A DNA stretch of 64,000 nt from Acidimicrobiales bacterium (GTDB taxonomy: Bacteria > Actinomycetota > Acidimicrobiia > Acidimicrobiales > DATDAH01). The notes below the pieces were generated by a model. The model saw nothing but the letters and a program-made list of their open reading frames with translations, was not told the DNA's origin and did no database searches. The stretch is taken from positions 232,620-296,619 of the forward strand of contig JAEUJM010000044.1 of assembly GCA_016794585.1 (NCBI GenBank), in the 5' to 3' direction. Position numbers and translations under genes: made by a program. Of this stretch, positions 1 through 9,412 are shown piece after piece (within the stretch, counting starts at the first letter, position 1; each line of letters begins with the position of its first letter).

Positions 1-353
1 GAGAGGTCGGCCGACGTGCCGATGGCGACCACCGCAGGGTTGAGGCGCCGGCCGTCCCAGGTCTCCAGCTCGAGGCTGCCGAACCCCTCCACGACGTGGC
101 GGTTGGTGACCAACGTGTGCTCGTCGAGCAGGAAGCCGGTCCCGACTCCGAGCCCGCCGGCACACGGGATGTTGCGGATGCGCACCGTCACGTTGCGTCC
201 TGCCCGTGCGGCCTGGCGCTCGGTCAGCGGCGGCGGGCTGGCGAAGGGCTCGTCCGGCGGCGGCATCGGCCCCGGGAGGTTGGCGCAGCCCGTGACCCCC
301 ACCGCGAGGAGGGAGGCGACCACGATCCCGAGCGTTCGGCGGGACGGGCGCAC
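1..353 (-). CDS. Trypsin-like serine protease lipoprotein, N-terminal part (cut by window edge)
   Basis: Only the first 117 or so residues lie in the window; the rest runs off the left edge. The start is a GTG one base after the stop of the upstream DUF2510 gene, so the two are probably translated together. The N-terminus has two arginines, a hydrophobic stretch and a lipobox VTGC (Cys about 23), followed by a Pro-rich linker, so a membrane-anchored lipoprotein is expected. GVGTGFLLDEHTLVTNRHVV contains the glycine-rich strand and catalytic His (about residue 86) of S1 trypsin/HtrA-type proteases. Asp and Ser of the triad are outside the window, so activity cannot be confirmed. Target unknown; probably acts outside the membrane. 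Confidence 0.8.
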   Translation of the reverse strand, partial: MRPSRRTLGIVVASLLAVGVTGCANLPGPMPPPDEPFASPPPLTERQAARAGRNVTVRIRNIPCAGGLGVGTGFLLDEHTLVTNRHVVEGFGSLELETWDGRRLNPAVVAIGTSADL

Positions 354-354
354 G

Positions 355-1518
355 TCAGGGGGCCAGCTCGTAGCCGAGCGAGTTGAGCGCGTCGTTCAGC
401 AGCCGGTTCTCGTCGGTGAGGGCGGCGTTGTCGGCGGCCAGGTCTTCGATCTGGCGCTGCTGCTCCGCGTTCTCCTCGTTGAGCTCCCGGTTGCGGCCCC
501 GGGACCGGCCGATGCGGGCGATGGCCTCGTCCCGCTCGTTGGCGTGGTCGCCCGCCCGCTCCTCCCACTGCTCGGCCCGCCGCTGCCACGCCTCCTGAGC
601 GTCGTAGGAGCGGGCCGCGGACGCCCAGGCGAGCCCCAGTCCCACCACGAGCACGACGAGGGCGACGCCGGCGACGGCCAGCACCTTGACGCCGCCGATC
701 CTGGTCAGGACGCTCGTCCCGGCGTCGGCGCCGTCGGCCGGTGGTGGGGCCTGGGGCGGGGTCCCGGCGCCCGCAGACTCGCGGGAGCGGCCCCATCGGC
801 GGGCCGGGGAGGGGCCCGCAGCCCCGCCGGGGGCATGGTCGGCCGCCGGGTGCACGGCCGGCGTCGGTGTGGCCTCGGGCTCGGACCCCCGGTGGACGGG
901 AGCGCGCGGTCCCATCACCGCCGCGGGGGAGATGTCGAAGCGCTCGACCGGCTGCTCCTCGACCGACCGGGTGTCGACCACCGCCTTGCCGGTGCGCTCG
1001 ACTTCGGTCGCCGCCGGCTGCGGTGTCATGCCGAGCGGTGCGCCCGCCGGCGCCATGGGGCCGTCCGGGCCCGTGGGTGCGGCGGGTGCGGCAGACGCGG
1101 CGGGCGGAATGAGGCCGAGCGGTGCGCCGGCCGGCGGGACCGGGGCGTCCGGCGCAGCGGAGGACGTGGGAGCAGGGCGCGGGTCGGGCGTCGGCGCCGT
1201 CGTGGGGGCAGAGGCACCCGAGGGGGTGGGGGTGGCAGTCGTTTGTGCCGCGGGGCCTTGGCCGACGGGTGCGGACGACGAGGGGGCCGACCGGGCGCCG
1301 GCGGCGGCCATCGCCTCGGCCCACCCCCGGTCGATCCCCACCTGGCGCTCGGCGTTCACCACGTTGGCGGTCCATTGTGCGCCGTCCCAGTACCGCAGGG
1401 GGAAGCGGCCGACCGGGTCGGGATGCCAGGCGGGGGGCGATGCGGCAGCGGCGCCGGCCGCAGGGGTCGCGCCTGCGCCTCCGCCCGCGGTGAGGCGCTG
1501 GTCGGTGGAAACGGTCAC
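355..1518 (-). CDS. DUF2510 membrane protein with C-terminal coiled coil
   Basis: 387 residues from a GTG preceded by a GAGGAG ribosome site; longer upstream starts lack one. Residues about 29-55 (PPAWHPDPVGRFPLRYWDG) match DUF2510, a short Trp-rich actinobacterial domain. Then comes a long, low-complexity Pro/Ala linker, a Lys/Arg segment and one transmembrane helix (about 276-300), and finally about 85 residues of charged heptad-like sequence ending in an Asn/Leu-rich coiled coil (NAALTDENRLLNDALNSLG). The layout suggests a cytoplasmic DUF2510 part and an external coiled coil. It sits directly upstream of, and almost touching, the protease lipoprotein, so the coiled coil may scaffold or present that protease; this is inference. 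No enzymatic motif is visible. Confidence 0.75.
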   Translation of the reverse strand: MTVSTDQRLTAGGGAGATPAAGAAAASPPAWHPDPVGRFPLRYWDGAQWTANVVNAERQVGIDRGWAEAMAAAGARSAPSSSAPVGQGPAAQTTATPTPSGASAPTTAPTPDPRPAPTSSAAPDAPVPPAGAPLGLIPPAASAAPAAPTGPDGPMAPAGAPLGMTPQPAATEVERTGKAVVDTRSVEEQPVERFDISPAAVMGPRAPVHRGSEPEATPTPAVHPAADHAPGGAAGPSPARRWGRSRESAGAGTPPQAPPPADGADAGTSVLTRIGGVKVLAVAGVALVVLVVGLGLAWASAARSYDAQEAWQRRAEQWEERAGDHANERDEAIARIGRSRGRNRELNEENAEQQRQIEDLAADNAALTDENRLLNDALNSLGYELAP

Positions 1519-1718
1519 CGGATCTCCTCGGGTGTGCTGGCGTGCCCATCGGATGGGCGCGCCGCGAACTGAGGGTCCGGGGCGGGTCAGGGGGTGGACC
1601 CGCTGCCGCCGGAGAGGGGCCACGCCCGGGCGGGCGGGTGACCGTATGCTGGCGGGATCGTGACGGCGGTGAGAGGCGCCAACCTCCGAGTTCGTGCGCC
1701 CGTCCGGCGGGGCCACCC

Positions 1719-2768
1719 GTGACCGACCGCCGCGGCACGGCCCGTGGTGCGCCGCCGAGCGCCCCGGCCGGCTTCCGTCGGTGGCACGGCCACGCGGCGT
1801 CGGCCCCCGGGGTGCGGGTCGCCGGCCGTGCCGGCGCCGTCGTGGCCGTCGTGGCCGCCGTGCTCACCGTGCTCACCGGGGTGGCCCTCCCGCACGCGGC
1901 CGCGGCGCCGGCGGTCGCCGCCGAGCGTGCGGGTTCGGGCGCCGTGGGGTCGGGCGCCACCGGGTCGGGCGGCACGGGGCTGAGCGCCGCAGGGTCGAGC
2001 GCCACGGGGTGGGCGTCCGTCGCCACGCACCACCCGTCGGGCAACGCGGCGGTGGGCGCGGTCGCCACGCCCCACGTCGTGTCGGGCCCAGCCCGCACCG
2101 CCGACCTGCCCGAGCCCACCTGGACCCCGCCCGAGGTCCGCGACGCCGCCGACGACGTGCTCGACGGGGCCGAGTTCCAGCGGCCCGAGCCCAACCTCCT
2201 CGAGCGGGCGAGGGCCTGGGTGGAGGAGCGCATCGGGCGGGTGCTGCAGGGCCTCGTCACCGGCGACGGCGCGTCCGTGCTCGGTTGGATCGTGCTGCTC
2301 GCCTCGGTCGTGGCCATCGGGCTGCTCCTCGCCCGCTTCAGCCGCTCGGTGCAGCGCGACCCAGCCCGGGCGGCGGCGGTCAGCGTCGAGCGGGCCCGCA
2401 CCGCCGCCCAGTGGGCCGAGGAGGCCGAGCGCCTCGAGGCCGAGCAGGAGTGGAAGTCGGCGCTGCGGTGTCGCTTCCGCTCCCTGGTGGCCTCACTGGT
2501 CGATCACGGTCGGGTGGACGACGTCCCCGGCCGCACCGCCGGCGAGTACCGGGCCGAGGTCGATGCCGGCCTGCCCGAGGCCGCCGCCGACTTCGCCGAG
2601 GCCACCTACCTGTTCGAGGACGCCTGGTACGGCGACCAGCCGACGGGCCGGGCCGAGAACGAGCGGTTCCGCGCGCTGGCCGCCGCGGTGCTGGCCGCCT
2701 CGGCCGAGCATCGCTCCGAGGGGCCCGCCGGGCCCGTCGTGACCGAGGCCGAGGCGGTGTCGGCGTGA
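1719..2768 (+). CDS. DUF4129 domain membrane protein of the MoxR cluster
   Basis: 349 residues from GTG 1719. An N-terminal hydrophobic helix (about residues 27-50) is followed by an Ala/Gly/Ser-rich region, a second transmembrane helix (SVLGWIVLLASVVAIGLLL) and a soluble C-terminal DUF4129 domain (EEAERLEAEQEWKSALRCRF onward, ending in the FEDAWYG region). DUF4129 proteins are commonly encoded beside DUF58 and MoxR genes, sometimes fused to transglutaminase modules; none is present here. The stop overlaps the next start (GTGA), so translation is coupled to the DUF4350 gene. A TATGCT box at 1645 could serve as the promoter. Role within the cluster unknown; probably part of an envelope complex. 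Confidence 0.8.
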   Translation: MTDRRGTARGAPPSAPAGFRRWHGHAASAPGVRVAGRAGAVVAVVAAVLTVLTGVALPHAAAAPAVAAERAGSGAVGSGATGSGGTGLSAAGSSATGWASVATHHPSGNAAVGAVATPHVVSGPARTADLPEPTWTPPEVRDAADDVLDGAEFQRPEPNLLERARAWVEERIGRVLQGLVTGDGASVLGWIVLLASVVAIGLLLARFSRSVQRDPARAAAVSVERARTAAQWAEEAERLEAEQEWKSALRCRFRSLVASLVDHGRVDDVPGRTAGEYRAEVDAGLPEAAADFAEATYLFEDAWYGDQPTGRAENERFRALAAAVLAASAEHRSEGPAGPVVTEAEAVSA

Positions 2769-3908
2769 CCGCCACCGCCGGCATCGGCGCCGCACCGGGA
2801 GGGGCCGGGAGCGGCCCGTCGGCCCGGCGCGGCGGCGCCCTCTTCTGGGTCGGCCTGGGGGTGGCCGTCGTGGCCCTCGCCCTCGTCGCGGGCCGCCCGC
2901 CGAGCGACGGCGAACCCCTGTCCCCGGACGCCACCGGCCCCCTCGGGGCCAAGGGCCTCGTCCTGCTCCTCGGGGACCTCGAAGCCGAGGTGGACACGCC
3001 CACCGAGGTGCCCGACGGCGCCACCGACGTCGTCCTCCTGCTCTCCGACCAGACCGACGAGGCGCAGCAGGACGAGCTCCTCGAGTGGGTGGGGGAGGGT
3101 GGCATCCTCGTCGTGGCCGACCCCGCCTCCACGTTCACGCCCGCCCCGGCGGGCACCACCGACGTGCTCGGTGGTGTCGTCACCACCAGCACCCCTCCGG
3201 GCGTGTGCACCATCGACGTGCTCGCCGACGTGGGCCGCATCGATGCCCGCGGGGGCCTCGCGTACGACGTCGAGGGGTCGTCGGGCCGCTGCTACGGCGA
3301 CGACGACGCGGCCTTCGTGGTCACCACCGACGTGGGTGACGGCACGGTCGTCGCCGTCGGCGGCGCCGGCATGTTCACCAACGAGGCCCTCGGCGAGCTG
3401 GACAACGCCGTGCTCGCCGCGGCCTTCCTCGCACCGCAGCCAGGCACCCGGGTCGCCTTCCTCCAGCCCCCGACCCCCGGATCGGGCGACGACGGCCTCG
3501 GCGACCTCGTGGCCCCCGGGGTGAAGGCCGCCATCTTCCAGCTGGTGGTCGCCTTCGTGGTCTACGCGCTCTGGCGGGCCCGCCGCCTCGGACCGCCGAT
3601 CGAAGAGCCCCAGCCGGTGCAGATCGCCGGCTCCGAGCTCGTGGGGGCGGTCGGTGAGCTGCTCCAGCAGTCACGCGACCCGGCACGCGCCGCCGACCTG
3701 CTCCGTGACGATCTCCGTCGCAGCCTCTGCGCCCACCTCGGCCTCGGGGCCGACTCGACCCCCGAGGTGGTCGCCAGCGTCACCGCCCAGCGCACCGGCG
3801 TCGACGCCGAGTCGATCCACGCCGCGCTCGCCGGCCCTCCCCTCACCAGCGACCACGACCTCGTGACGCTGGCCCAGACCCACGAGACCATCCGCAAGGA
3901 GCTCCTCC

Positions 3909-3925
<17 letters not shown>
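2765..3925 (+). CDS. DUF4350 domain membrane protein
   Basis: 386 residues, starting at a GTG that overlaps the preceding stop by four bases. One transmembrane helix near the N-terminus (FWVGLGVAVVALALVAG) and one near residue 265 (AAIFQLVVAFVVYALWRARR) flank an extracytoplasmic domain with GATDVVLLLSDQTDE and LLEWVGEGGILVVADP, the fold-defining part of DUF4350. After the second helix lies a helical cytoplasmic tail. Such proteins occur between DUF4129 and MoxR genes in many actinobacteria, as in the mycobacterial moxR2 region. Biochemical role not established. The 3' end overlaps the MoxR start by 17 bases. Confidence 0.8.
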
Positions 3926-4982
<1,057 letters not shown>

Positions 4983-4999
4983 GGCCGGCGCCACCCTCC

Positions 5000-6304
5000 G
5001 TGCTCCCCGTTCCCACGCGCCGCCTGGCCGTCGTCGCCGCGGTCGCGGCCCTCGTCGTCCTCGCCCTCCCCGTCGACGGGCGCCTCCTGGTGGTGGACGG
5101 TCTCCTCCTGCTGGCGGCGCTCTCCGACTGGCTGCTGGCGCCGCGCCCGGACCGGGTCGAGGTCCGTCGGGACGTGCCGGGGGTGCTCGCCCTCGGCGGG
5201 CGGGGCGAGGTGGTGTGGCATCTCGCCAACCCCCTCGGCCGGCGCCTCCGGGTCACGCTGGCCGACGACCTCGCTCCGTCCCTGCGGGCCGGCACCCGCC
5301 GGATCCGGGTCCGCCTGCCCGCCCGGGGCCGAGCCGAGGCCCGCACCGAGATCCGCCCGGCCCGTCGCGGCCGGTTCGACATCGCCCACGTCACCCTCCG
5401 GGTCGAGGGCCCCCTCGGGCTGATGGCCCGTCAGCGCCGGGTCGCCTGCCCTGGCCTCCTGCGGGTGTTCCCACCCTTCCGGTCGCGCGACGAGGCCGAG
5501 CTGCGCATCAACAAGGCGCGCATCCTGGAGGTCGGGCTGCGCTCCGCGCAGGGGCGCGGCGGCGGCACCGAGTTCGACCAGCTCCGCGAGTACTCGGTCG
5601 ACGACGAGTTCCGCCGCATCGACTGGTCCGCCACCGCCCGCGCCGGCAAGCCGATCGTGCGCACGTTCCGGGCCGAGCGGAACCAGACCGTCATCCTGCT
5701 GCTCGACAACGGCCGCGTGATGGCGGGCCGGGTGGACGACGTGCCCCGCGTCGAGCACGCGATGGACGCCGTGATGATGATGACCGCGGTCGCGACCCGC
5801 CTCGGCGACCGCTGCGGGCTCGTGGCCTTCGACCGGCAGGTCCAGCGCGTGGTGGGGCCGGCCCAGAGCCGCACCCAGCTCGCCCGGGTGACCGAGGCCA
5901 TGTACGAGCTCGAGCCGCAACTGGCCGAGAGCGACTACGCCGGCGCGTTCGCGGAGACCCTCGGGCGCTTCCGACGCCGGGCCATGCTCGTGATCCTCAC
6001 CGACCTCGTCGAGCAGGCCGTGGGCGAGTCGCTCGTGCCCGCGCTCCCGCTCATCGTGCGCAACCACCTCGTCGTGGTGGCCGGGGTGCAGGACCCCGAC
6101 GTCGTCCGGTGGGCGGCGGCGACGCCCACCGACGCCTCCGGGGCCTACCGCAAGGCGGCGGCGGTGCAGGCGCTCGAGGAGCGTCGGCGCACGGTGGCAC
6201 GGCTCCGCGGCCTCGGCGCCCGCGTGATCGACGCGCCGCCCGGTCGGCTGGCCCCGCTGCTGGCCGACACCTACCTGGCGGTGAAGGCCACCGGGCGCCT
6301 CTGA
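5000..6304 (+). CDS. DUF58 (VWA-like) protein, MoxR partner
   Basis: 434 residues from GTG 5000. Two short hydrophobic segments at the N-terminus (VVAAVAALVVLALPV; LLVVDGLLLLAALSDWLL) anchor it in the membrane. An Ig-like beta region follows, then the DUF58 signature LREYSVDDEFRRIDWSATAR (about residues 195-215) and a von Willebrand A-type domain beginning QTVILLLDNGR. The first metal-site motif is DNGR instead of DxSxS, as is common in DUF58 proteins. With the MoxR ATPase it should form an ATPase/adaptor pair. Its last 34 bases overlap the convergent SpoIIM-like gene. Ligand unknown. Confidence 0.9.
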   Translation: MLPVPTRRLAVVAAVAALVVLALPVDGRLLVVDGLLLLAALSDWLLAPRPDRVEVRRDVPGVLALGGRGEVVWHLANPLGRRLRVTLADDLAPSLRAGTRRIRVRLPARGRAEARTEIRPARRGRFDIAHVTLRVEGPLGLMARQRRVACPGLLRVFPPFRSRDEAELRINKARILEVGLRSAQGRGGGTEFDQLREYSVDDEFRRIDWSATARAGKPIVRTFRAERNQTVILLLDNGRVMAGRVDDVPRVEHAMDAVMMMTAVATRLGDRCGLVAFDRQVQRVVGPAQSRTQLARVTEAMYELEPQLAESDYAGAFAETLGRFRRRAMLVILTDLVEQAVGESLVPALPLIVRNHLVVVAGVQDPDVVRWAAATPTDASGAYRKAAAVQALEERRRTVARLRGLGARVIDAPPGRLAPLLADTYLAVKATGRL

Positions 6305-7377
6305 GCCCCGTCGCCGGTGCTGCCGGTGCTGCCGGTGCTGCCGGCCACCTCGTCGGCCGGTGGGTCCCAGCCCTGCTCGTCCTCCCAGCCCCGCGGCACC
6401 TCGCCGAGGACCCCCGTGATGCCCCGCGCCGCGGCGGCGCGGCCCTGCACCACGATGTAGGTGACGAAGGCGAGCTCGACGGCGACCCCGATGCCCACTC
6501 GGACGGCGGTCGGGAGCGTGGACCCGGTGACGAAGCCCTCGATGGCGCCGGCGGTGATGAACGCGGCCACGAGGCCCATGACGATGACGACCGCCCGGCG
6601 ACCCGCGTCGGCCAGCGCCTCGGCCCGACGGCGGTCCCCCGGGGCGATGATGGCCCAACCCAGGCGCAGGCCGGCGGCGCCGGCGATCACGACCGCCGTG
6701 AGCTCGAGCAGGCCGTGGGGCAGGATCAGGCCCCAGAACTTCGGTTGTTGGCCGGCCGCCGCGAACAGGCCGGCCGCCACCCCGACGTTGGCCCCGTTGA
6801 ACATGAGGATGTAGGCCGCGCCCACGCACAGGGCGATGCCGGCGGCGAAGGCCAGGATCGACACCTGGATGTTGTTGACGGTGACCTCGGTGGCGAACTG
6901 CCCGGCGGGGGCCGACGAGTAGTACGACTCGAAGTCCTCGTTGATGTAGGCCTCGCGCAGGGCCGCCGGCGCGGTGGCGTCGAGGGCGGCATCCGAGTTG
7001 GCGATCCAGACCCCCATTGCCGCGGCGGGCACGAAGGTGAGGAGGAAGCTCACCGCCACGAAGCGCCGCGCGTCCCACACCGCGGCCGGGAAGGTGACAC
7101 GGAAGAACTCGGCGAACGCCCGCACCGTCCTCGCCCGCTTGCCGTAGATCACCCCGCTGGCTCCGGCCACCAGGCGGGTGAGGCGGGTGGTGAGGGCCGG
7201 GTTCCCGTAGTTGGTGCGCACGTAGGACAGATGGGTCGACGTGCGCTGGTAGAGCATCACGAGCTCGTCGAGCTCGCCGGGGTCGAGGCGGCGCACCCCC
7301 CGTCGGGCCTTGGCCGTCAGTTCGCCGAGGCGGATCCACGACGGCTCGTGCGAGGCGATGTAGCGGTCGATGTCCAC
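6271..7377 (-). CDS. SpoIIM-like (stage II sporulation protein M family) membrane protein
   Basis: 368 residues from GTG 7377. The family-typical N-terminus (DIDRYIASHEPSWIRLGELT) is followed by a charged helical segment with YQRTSTHLSYVRTNYGNP, then about six transmembrane helices with the conserved FNGANVG and LPHGLLEL motifs. In sporulating firmicutes SpoIIM helps peptidoglycan remodelling, but relatives in non-sporulating actinobacteria sit in the moxR2 cluster next to an RDD gene, as here. The C-terminus ends in a Gly-Ser-Thr repeat encoded by a nine-base tandem repeat (around 6316-6342) and runs 34 bases into the convergent DUF58 gene, so it may be a recent extension. Confidence 0.88.
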   Translation of the reverse strand: MDIDRYIASHEPSWIRLGELTAKARRGVRRLDPGELDELVMLYQRTSTHLSYVRTNYGNPALTTRLTRLVAGASGVIYGKRARTVRAFAEFFRVTFPAAVWDARRFVAVSFLLTFVPAAAMGVWIANSDAALDATAPAALREAYINEDFESYYSSAPAGQFATEVTVNNIQVSILAFAAGIALCVGAAYILMFNGANVGVAAGLFAAAGQQPKFWGLILPHGLLELTAVVIAGAAGLRLGWAIIAPGDRRRAEALADAGRRAVVIVMGLVAAFITAGAIEGFVTGSTLPTAVRVGIGVAVELAFVTYIVVQGRAAAARGITGVLGEVPRGWEDEQGWDPPADEVAGSTGSTGSTGDGAQRRPVAFTAR

Positions 7378-7418
7378 GACCCGCCCATCATGGCGCACGG
7401 GCGGCCGCCCGGCTTGGC

Positions 7419-7424
7419 TACCGT
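7419..7424 (+). promoter_or_regulatory. Predicted -10 box, tesB
   Basis: TACCGT eight bases before GTG 7433. The short distance implies a transcript that starts at or next to the start codon (leaderless). It supports the chosen start. Confidence 0.5.
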
Positions 7425-7432
7425 CGCTCGTC

Positions 7433-8266
7433 GTGGACCCCGCCCTCGACCCGCTCACCTTCGCCGGCCTCATGGCCCTCGAGCCCCACGGGCCCGACAC
7501 CTTCATCGGGGTGAGCGAGCCCGTCCCCTTCCCCCGCGTGTACGGCGGGCAGGTCGCGGCGCAGGGGCTCCGGGCGGCGGCCGCCACCGTCGAGGACCGG
7601 TACCGGGTGCACTCGTTGCACGCCTACTTCATCCGCCCCGGGGTCATGGACGAGCCCATCCGCTTCGAGGTGGACCGCACCCGCAACGGCCGTTCGTTCG
7701 TCACCCGCAACGTCGTGGCCCGCCAGTCCGCGGGGGCCATCTTCTCGATGTCGGCCTCGTTCAAGGTGGCCGAGGACGAGGCCGAGGTGGTGCTGCACCG
7801 TCCTCCGGCCGGCCTCGCGGGGCCGGAGGGCCTGGCGTCGCAGCGCTGGGGTGACCTGCTCGACCGGCGGCCGGCGCCGGTGCCCGAAGGCCTGTCGAGC
7901 ACGACGCTGACCTGGTTGCGCATCACCGACGACCTGGGCGACGACCCCCTCCTCCAGGCCTGCGCCCTCACCTACTGCTCGGACGACATGCCCACCGCGG
8001 CCGCGATCCTCGACCACCCCGCGGCCCGCACGGGCATGGAGTCCGACGACGACTGGCAGCGCTTCATGGCCGCCACGCTCGACCACGCCATCTGGTTCCA
8101 CCGTCCCCTCCGCGCCGACGAGTGGCACCTCCACGCCTTCCAGGGCCAGGGCCTCACCGGTGGGCGGGGGCTCGCGATGGGGCGGATCTACGACGGTGAG
8201 GGCCTCCACGTCGCGACGGTCGCCCAGGAGATCGTGGTGCGCGAGGTGCGCCCCGTCGCCGGCTGA
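7433..8266 (+). CDS. tesB: Acyl-CoA thioesterase II (TesB family)
   Basis: 277 residues from GTG 7433, chosen because a TACCGT box ends 8 bases upstream; an ATG at 7370 would overlap the divergent gene. Double hot-dog architecture: the first half contains RVYGGQVAAQGLRAA and HSLHAYFIRPG, the second half contains TLDHAIWFHRP and QGQGLTGGRGLAMGRIYD. These match the TesB family, which hydrolyses medium- and long-chain acyl-CoA to free acid and CoA in the cytoplasm. Asp (LDHAIWFH), Thr (GLTGG) and Gln (FQGQG) positions of the active site are all present. It is inserted between the SpoIIM-like and RDD genes and is probably unrelated to the MoxR system. Confidence 0.93.
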   Translation: MDPALDPLTFAGLMALEPHGPDTFIGVSEPVPFPRVYGGQVAAQGLRAAAATVEDRYRVHSLHAYFIRPGVMDEPIRFEVDRTRNGRSFVTRNVVARQSAGAIFSMSASFKVAEDEAEVVLHRPPAGLAGPEGLASQRWGDLLDRRPAPVPEGLSSTTLTWLRITDDLGDDPLLQACALTYCSDDMPTAAAILDHPAARTGMESDDDWQRFMAATLDHAIWFHRPLRADEWHLHAFQGQGLTGGRGLAMGRIYDGEGLHVATVAQEIVVREVRPVAG

Positions 8267-8319
8267 GCCGGGTCTCCGCCACCGGTCGGCCGGTCCGGCC
8301 CCGGGTGGGGACGACTGGG

Positions 8320-8325
8320 TACGGT
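8320..8325 (+). promoter_or_regulatory. Predicted -10 box, RDD gene
   Basis: TACGGT seven bases before ATG 8333, consistent with a leaderless transcript. Confidence 0.5.
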
Positions 8326-8332
8326 GGCGCCG

Positions 8333-9373
8333 ATGAGCCAGCCCATCCGAGGGATCGTCACCCCCGAGGCGGTGCTGCTCGAGTTCCAGACCGCGTCGGT
8401 GCCCACCCGGGTGCTGCAGTTCTCGCTCGACTTCCTCGTGCAGTTCGCGGCGCTCATCGCCGTGTTCCTCGTGCTGGGGGCTGCGTCGGCCGCCGACCTC
8501 GCCATCCCGGAGGCGGTCGCCATCATCTTCGTCACGGTGATGGTCTTCCTGATCTTCCTCGGGTACCCGATCCTCATGGAGACGCTGTGGAACGGGCGCA
8601 CCCTGGGCATGGCCGCCGCCGGCCTGCGCACGGTCACCACGGAGGGGGCGCCGATCCGCTTCCGTCACGCCCTCATCCGGGGCGCCCTCGGCATCATCGA
8701 CTTCTGGCTCATCCCCGTCGGCGTCATCGCCACCGTCGTCATCCTGTTGACCCGCGACAACCAGCGCCTCGGTGACCTCGCCGCGGGCACCCTGGTGCTG
8801 CGGGAGCGCTCGCCCGTCGACCGCACCGCACAGGCCATGGCCTTCTACCCGCCCTACGGCCTCGAGGGCTACGCCGCGGGGCTGGACGTCACCACCGTGA
8901 CCCCCGAGCAGTACGAGGTGCTGCGCTCCTACCTGCTGCGGGTGGCGGGCTTCACCCCCGAGGCGCGCTGGGCGTTGGGGGCACGGCTCGCCAACCCGGT
9001 GGCCACCGGGATGGGCCACACCCCGCCGGCCAACCTCGCCCCCGAGACGTTCCTCGTCTGCGTGGCGGCCGCCTATCAGCTGCGCCACGGCGGCCCGCCG
9101 GGCGGCTGGCCCGACCGAGCGCCGTCCTACGGCGGGCCGGTGGCCGCCCCGCCACCTCCTCCTCCGGGCCGCCCGATGGGGCCCTCGCTGGCCCCGCCGA
9201 CCGGGGCCGGACGGGCGGCGGCGCCGGCGCCCCTCCCGCCGTCGGCCCCGGCTCCGGGCATGCCCCCGGGCCCGGTCGCCCCGCCGCCGACCGCGCCACC
9301 TACGCCACCTACGCCGCCGCCATCCCCGCCCGCAGCCGGGCCCGACGACGGCGGGTTCGCCCCACCCAGCTGA
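8333..9373 (+). CDS. RDD family membrane protein with Pro-rich tail
   Basis: 346 residues from ATG 8333, seven bases after a TACGGT box. The RDD domain covers about residues 15-160: ASVPTRVLQFSLDFLVQF (with Arg and Asp typical of RDD), a second transmembrane helix, GYPILMETLWNGRTLGM and a third helix followed by LTRDNQRLGDLAAGTLVL. The second half is cytoplasmic, ending in about 100 residues dominated by Pro, Ala and Gly. RDD proteins are of mostly unknown function. Its position beside a SpoIIM-like gene in a moxR cluster repeats the mycobacterial arrangement. The stop region lies in a 16-17 base direct repeat (9360-9391). Confidence 0.88.
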   Translation: MSQPIRGIVTPEAVLLEFQTASVPTRVLQFSLDFLVQFAALIAVFLVLGAASAADLAIPEAVAIIFVTVMVFLIFLGYPILMETLWNGRTLGMAAAGLRTVTTEGAPIRFRHALIRGALGIIDFWLIPVGVIATVVILLTRDNQRLGDLAAGTLVLRERSPVDRTAQAMAFYPPYGLEGYAAGLDVTTVTPEQYEVLRSYLLRVAGFTPEARWALGARLANPVATGMGHTPPANLAPETFLVCVAAAYQLRHGGPPGGWPDRAPSYGGPVAAPPPPPPGRPMGPSLAPPTGAGRAAAPAPLPPSAPAPGMPPGPVAPPPTAPPTPPTPPPSPPAAGPDDGGFAPPS

Positions 9374-9391
9374 GGCCCACCCACCTGAGGC
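9360..9391 (+). repeat. Direct repeat over the RDD gene stop
   Basis: Two imperfect copies of CCCACCCAnCTGAGGCC in tandem; the first contains the TGA stop. A second case of slippage at a gene end, like mnmA. Confidence 0.55.
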
Positions 9392-9400
9392 CCTTCCTCC

Positions 9401-9406
9401 TAGCCT
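9401..9406 (+). promoter_or_regulatory. Predicted -10 box, iscS-mnmA
   Basis: TAGCCT six bases before GTG 9413, so iscS-mnmA is probably a leaderless operon separate from the RDD gene. Confidence 0.5.
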
Positions 9407-9412
9407 GACGGG

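Noticed and set aside
16..1572. A 518-codon plus-strand frame opposite the protease and DUF2510 genes
   Set aside because: The minus strand encodes a lipobox, a protease His motif and a DUF2510 domain; the plus frame is low-complexity.
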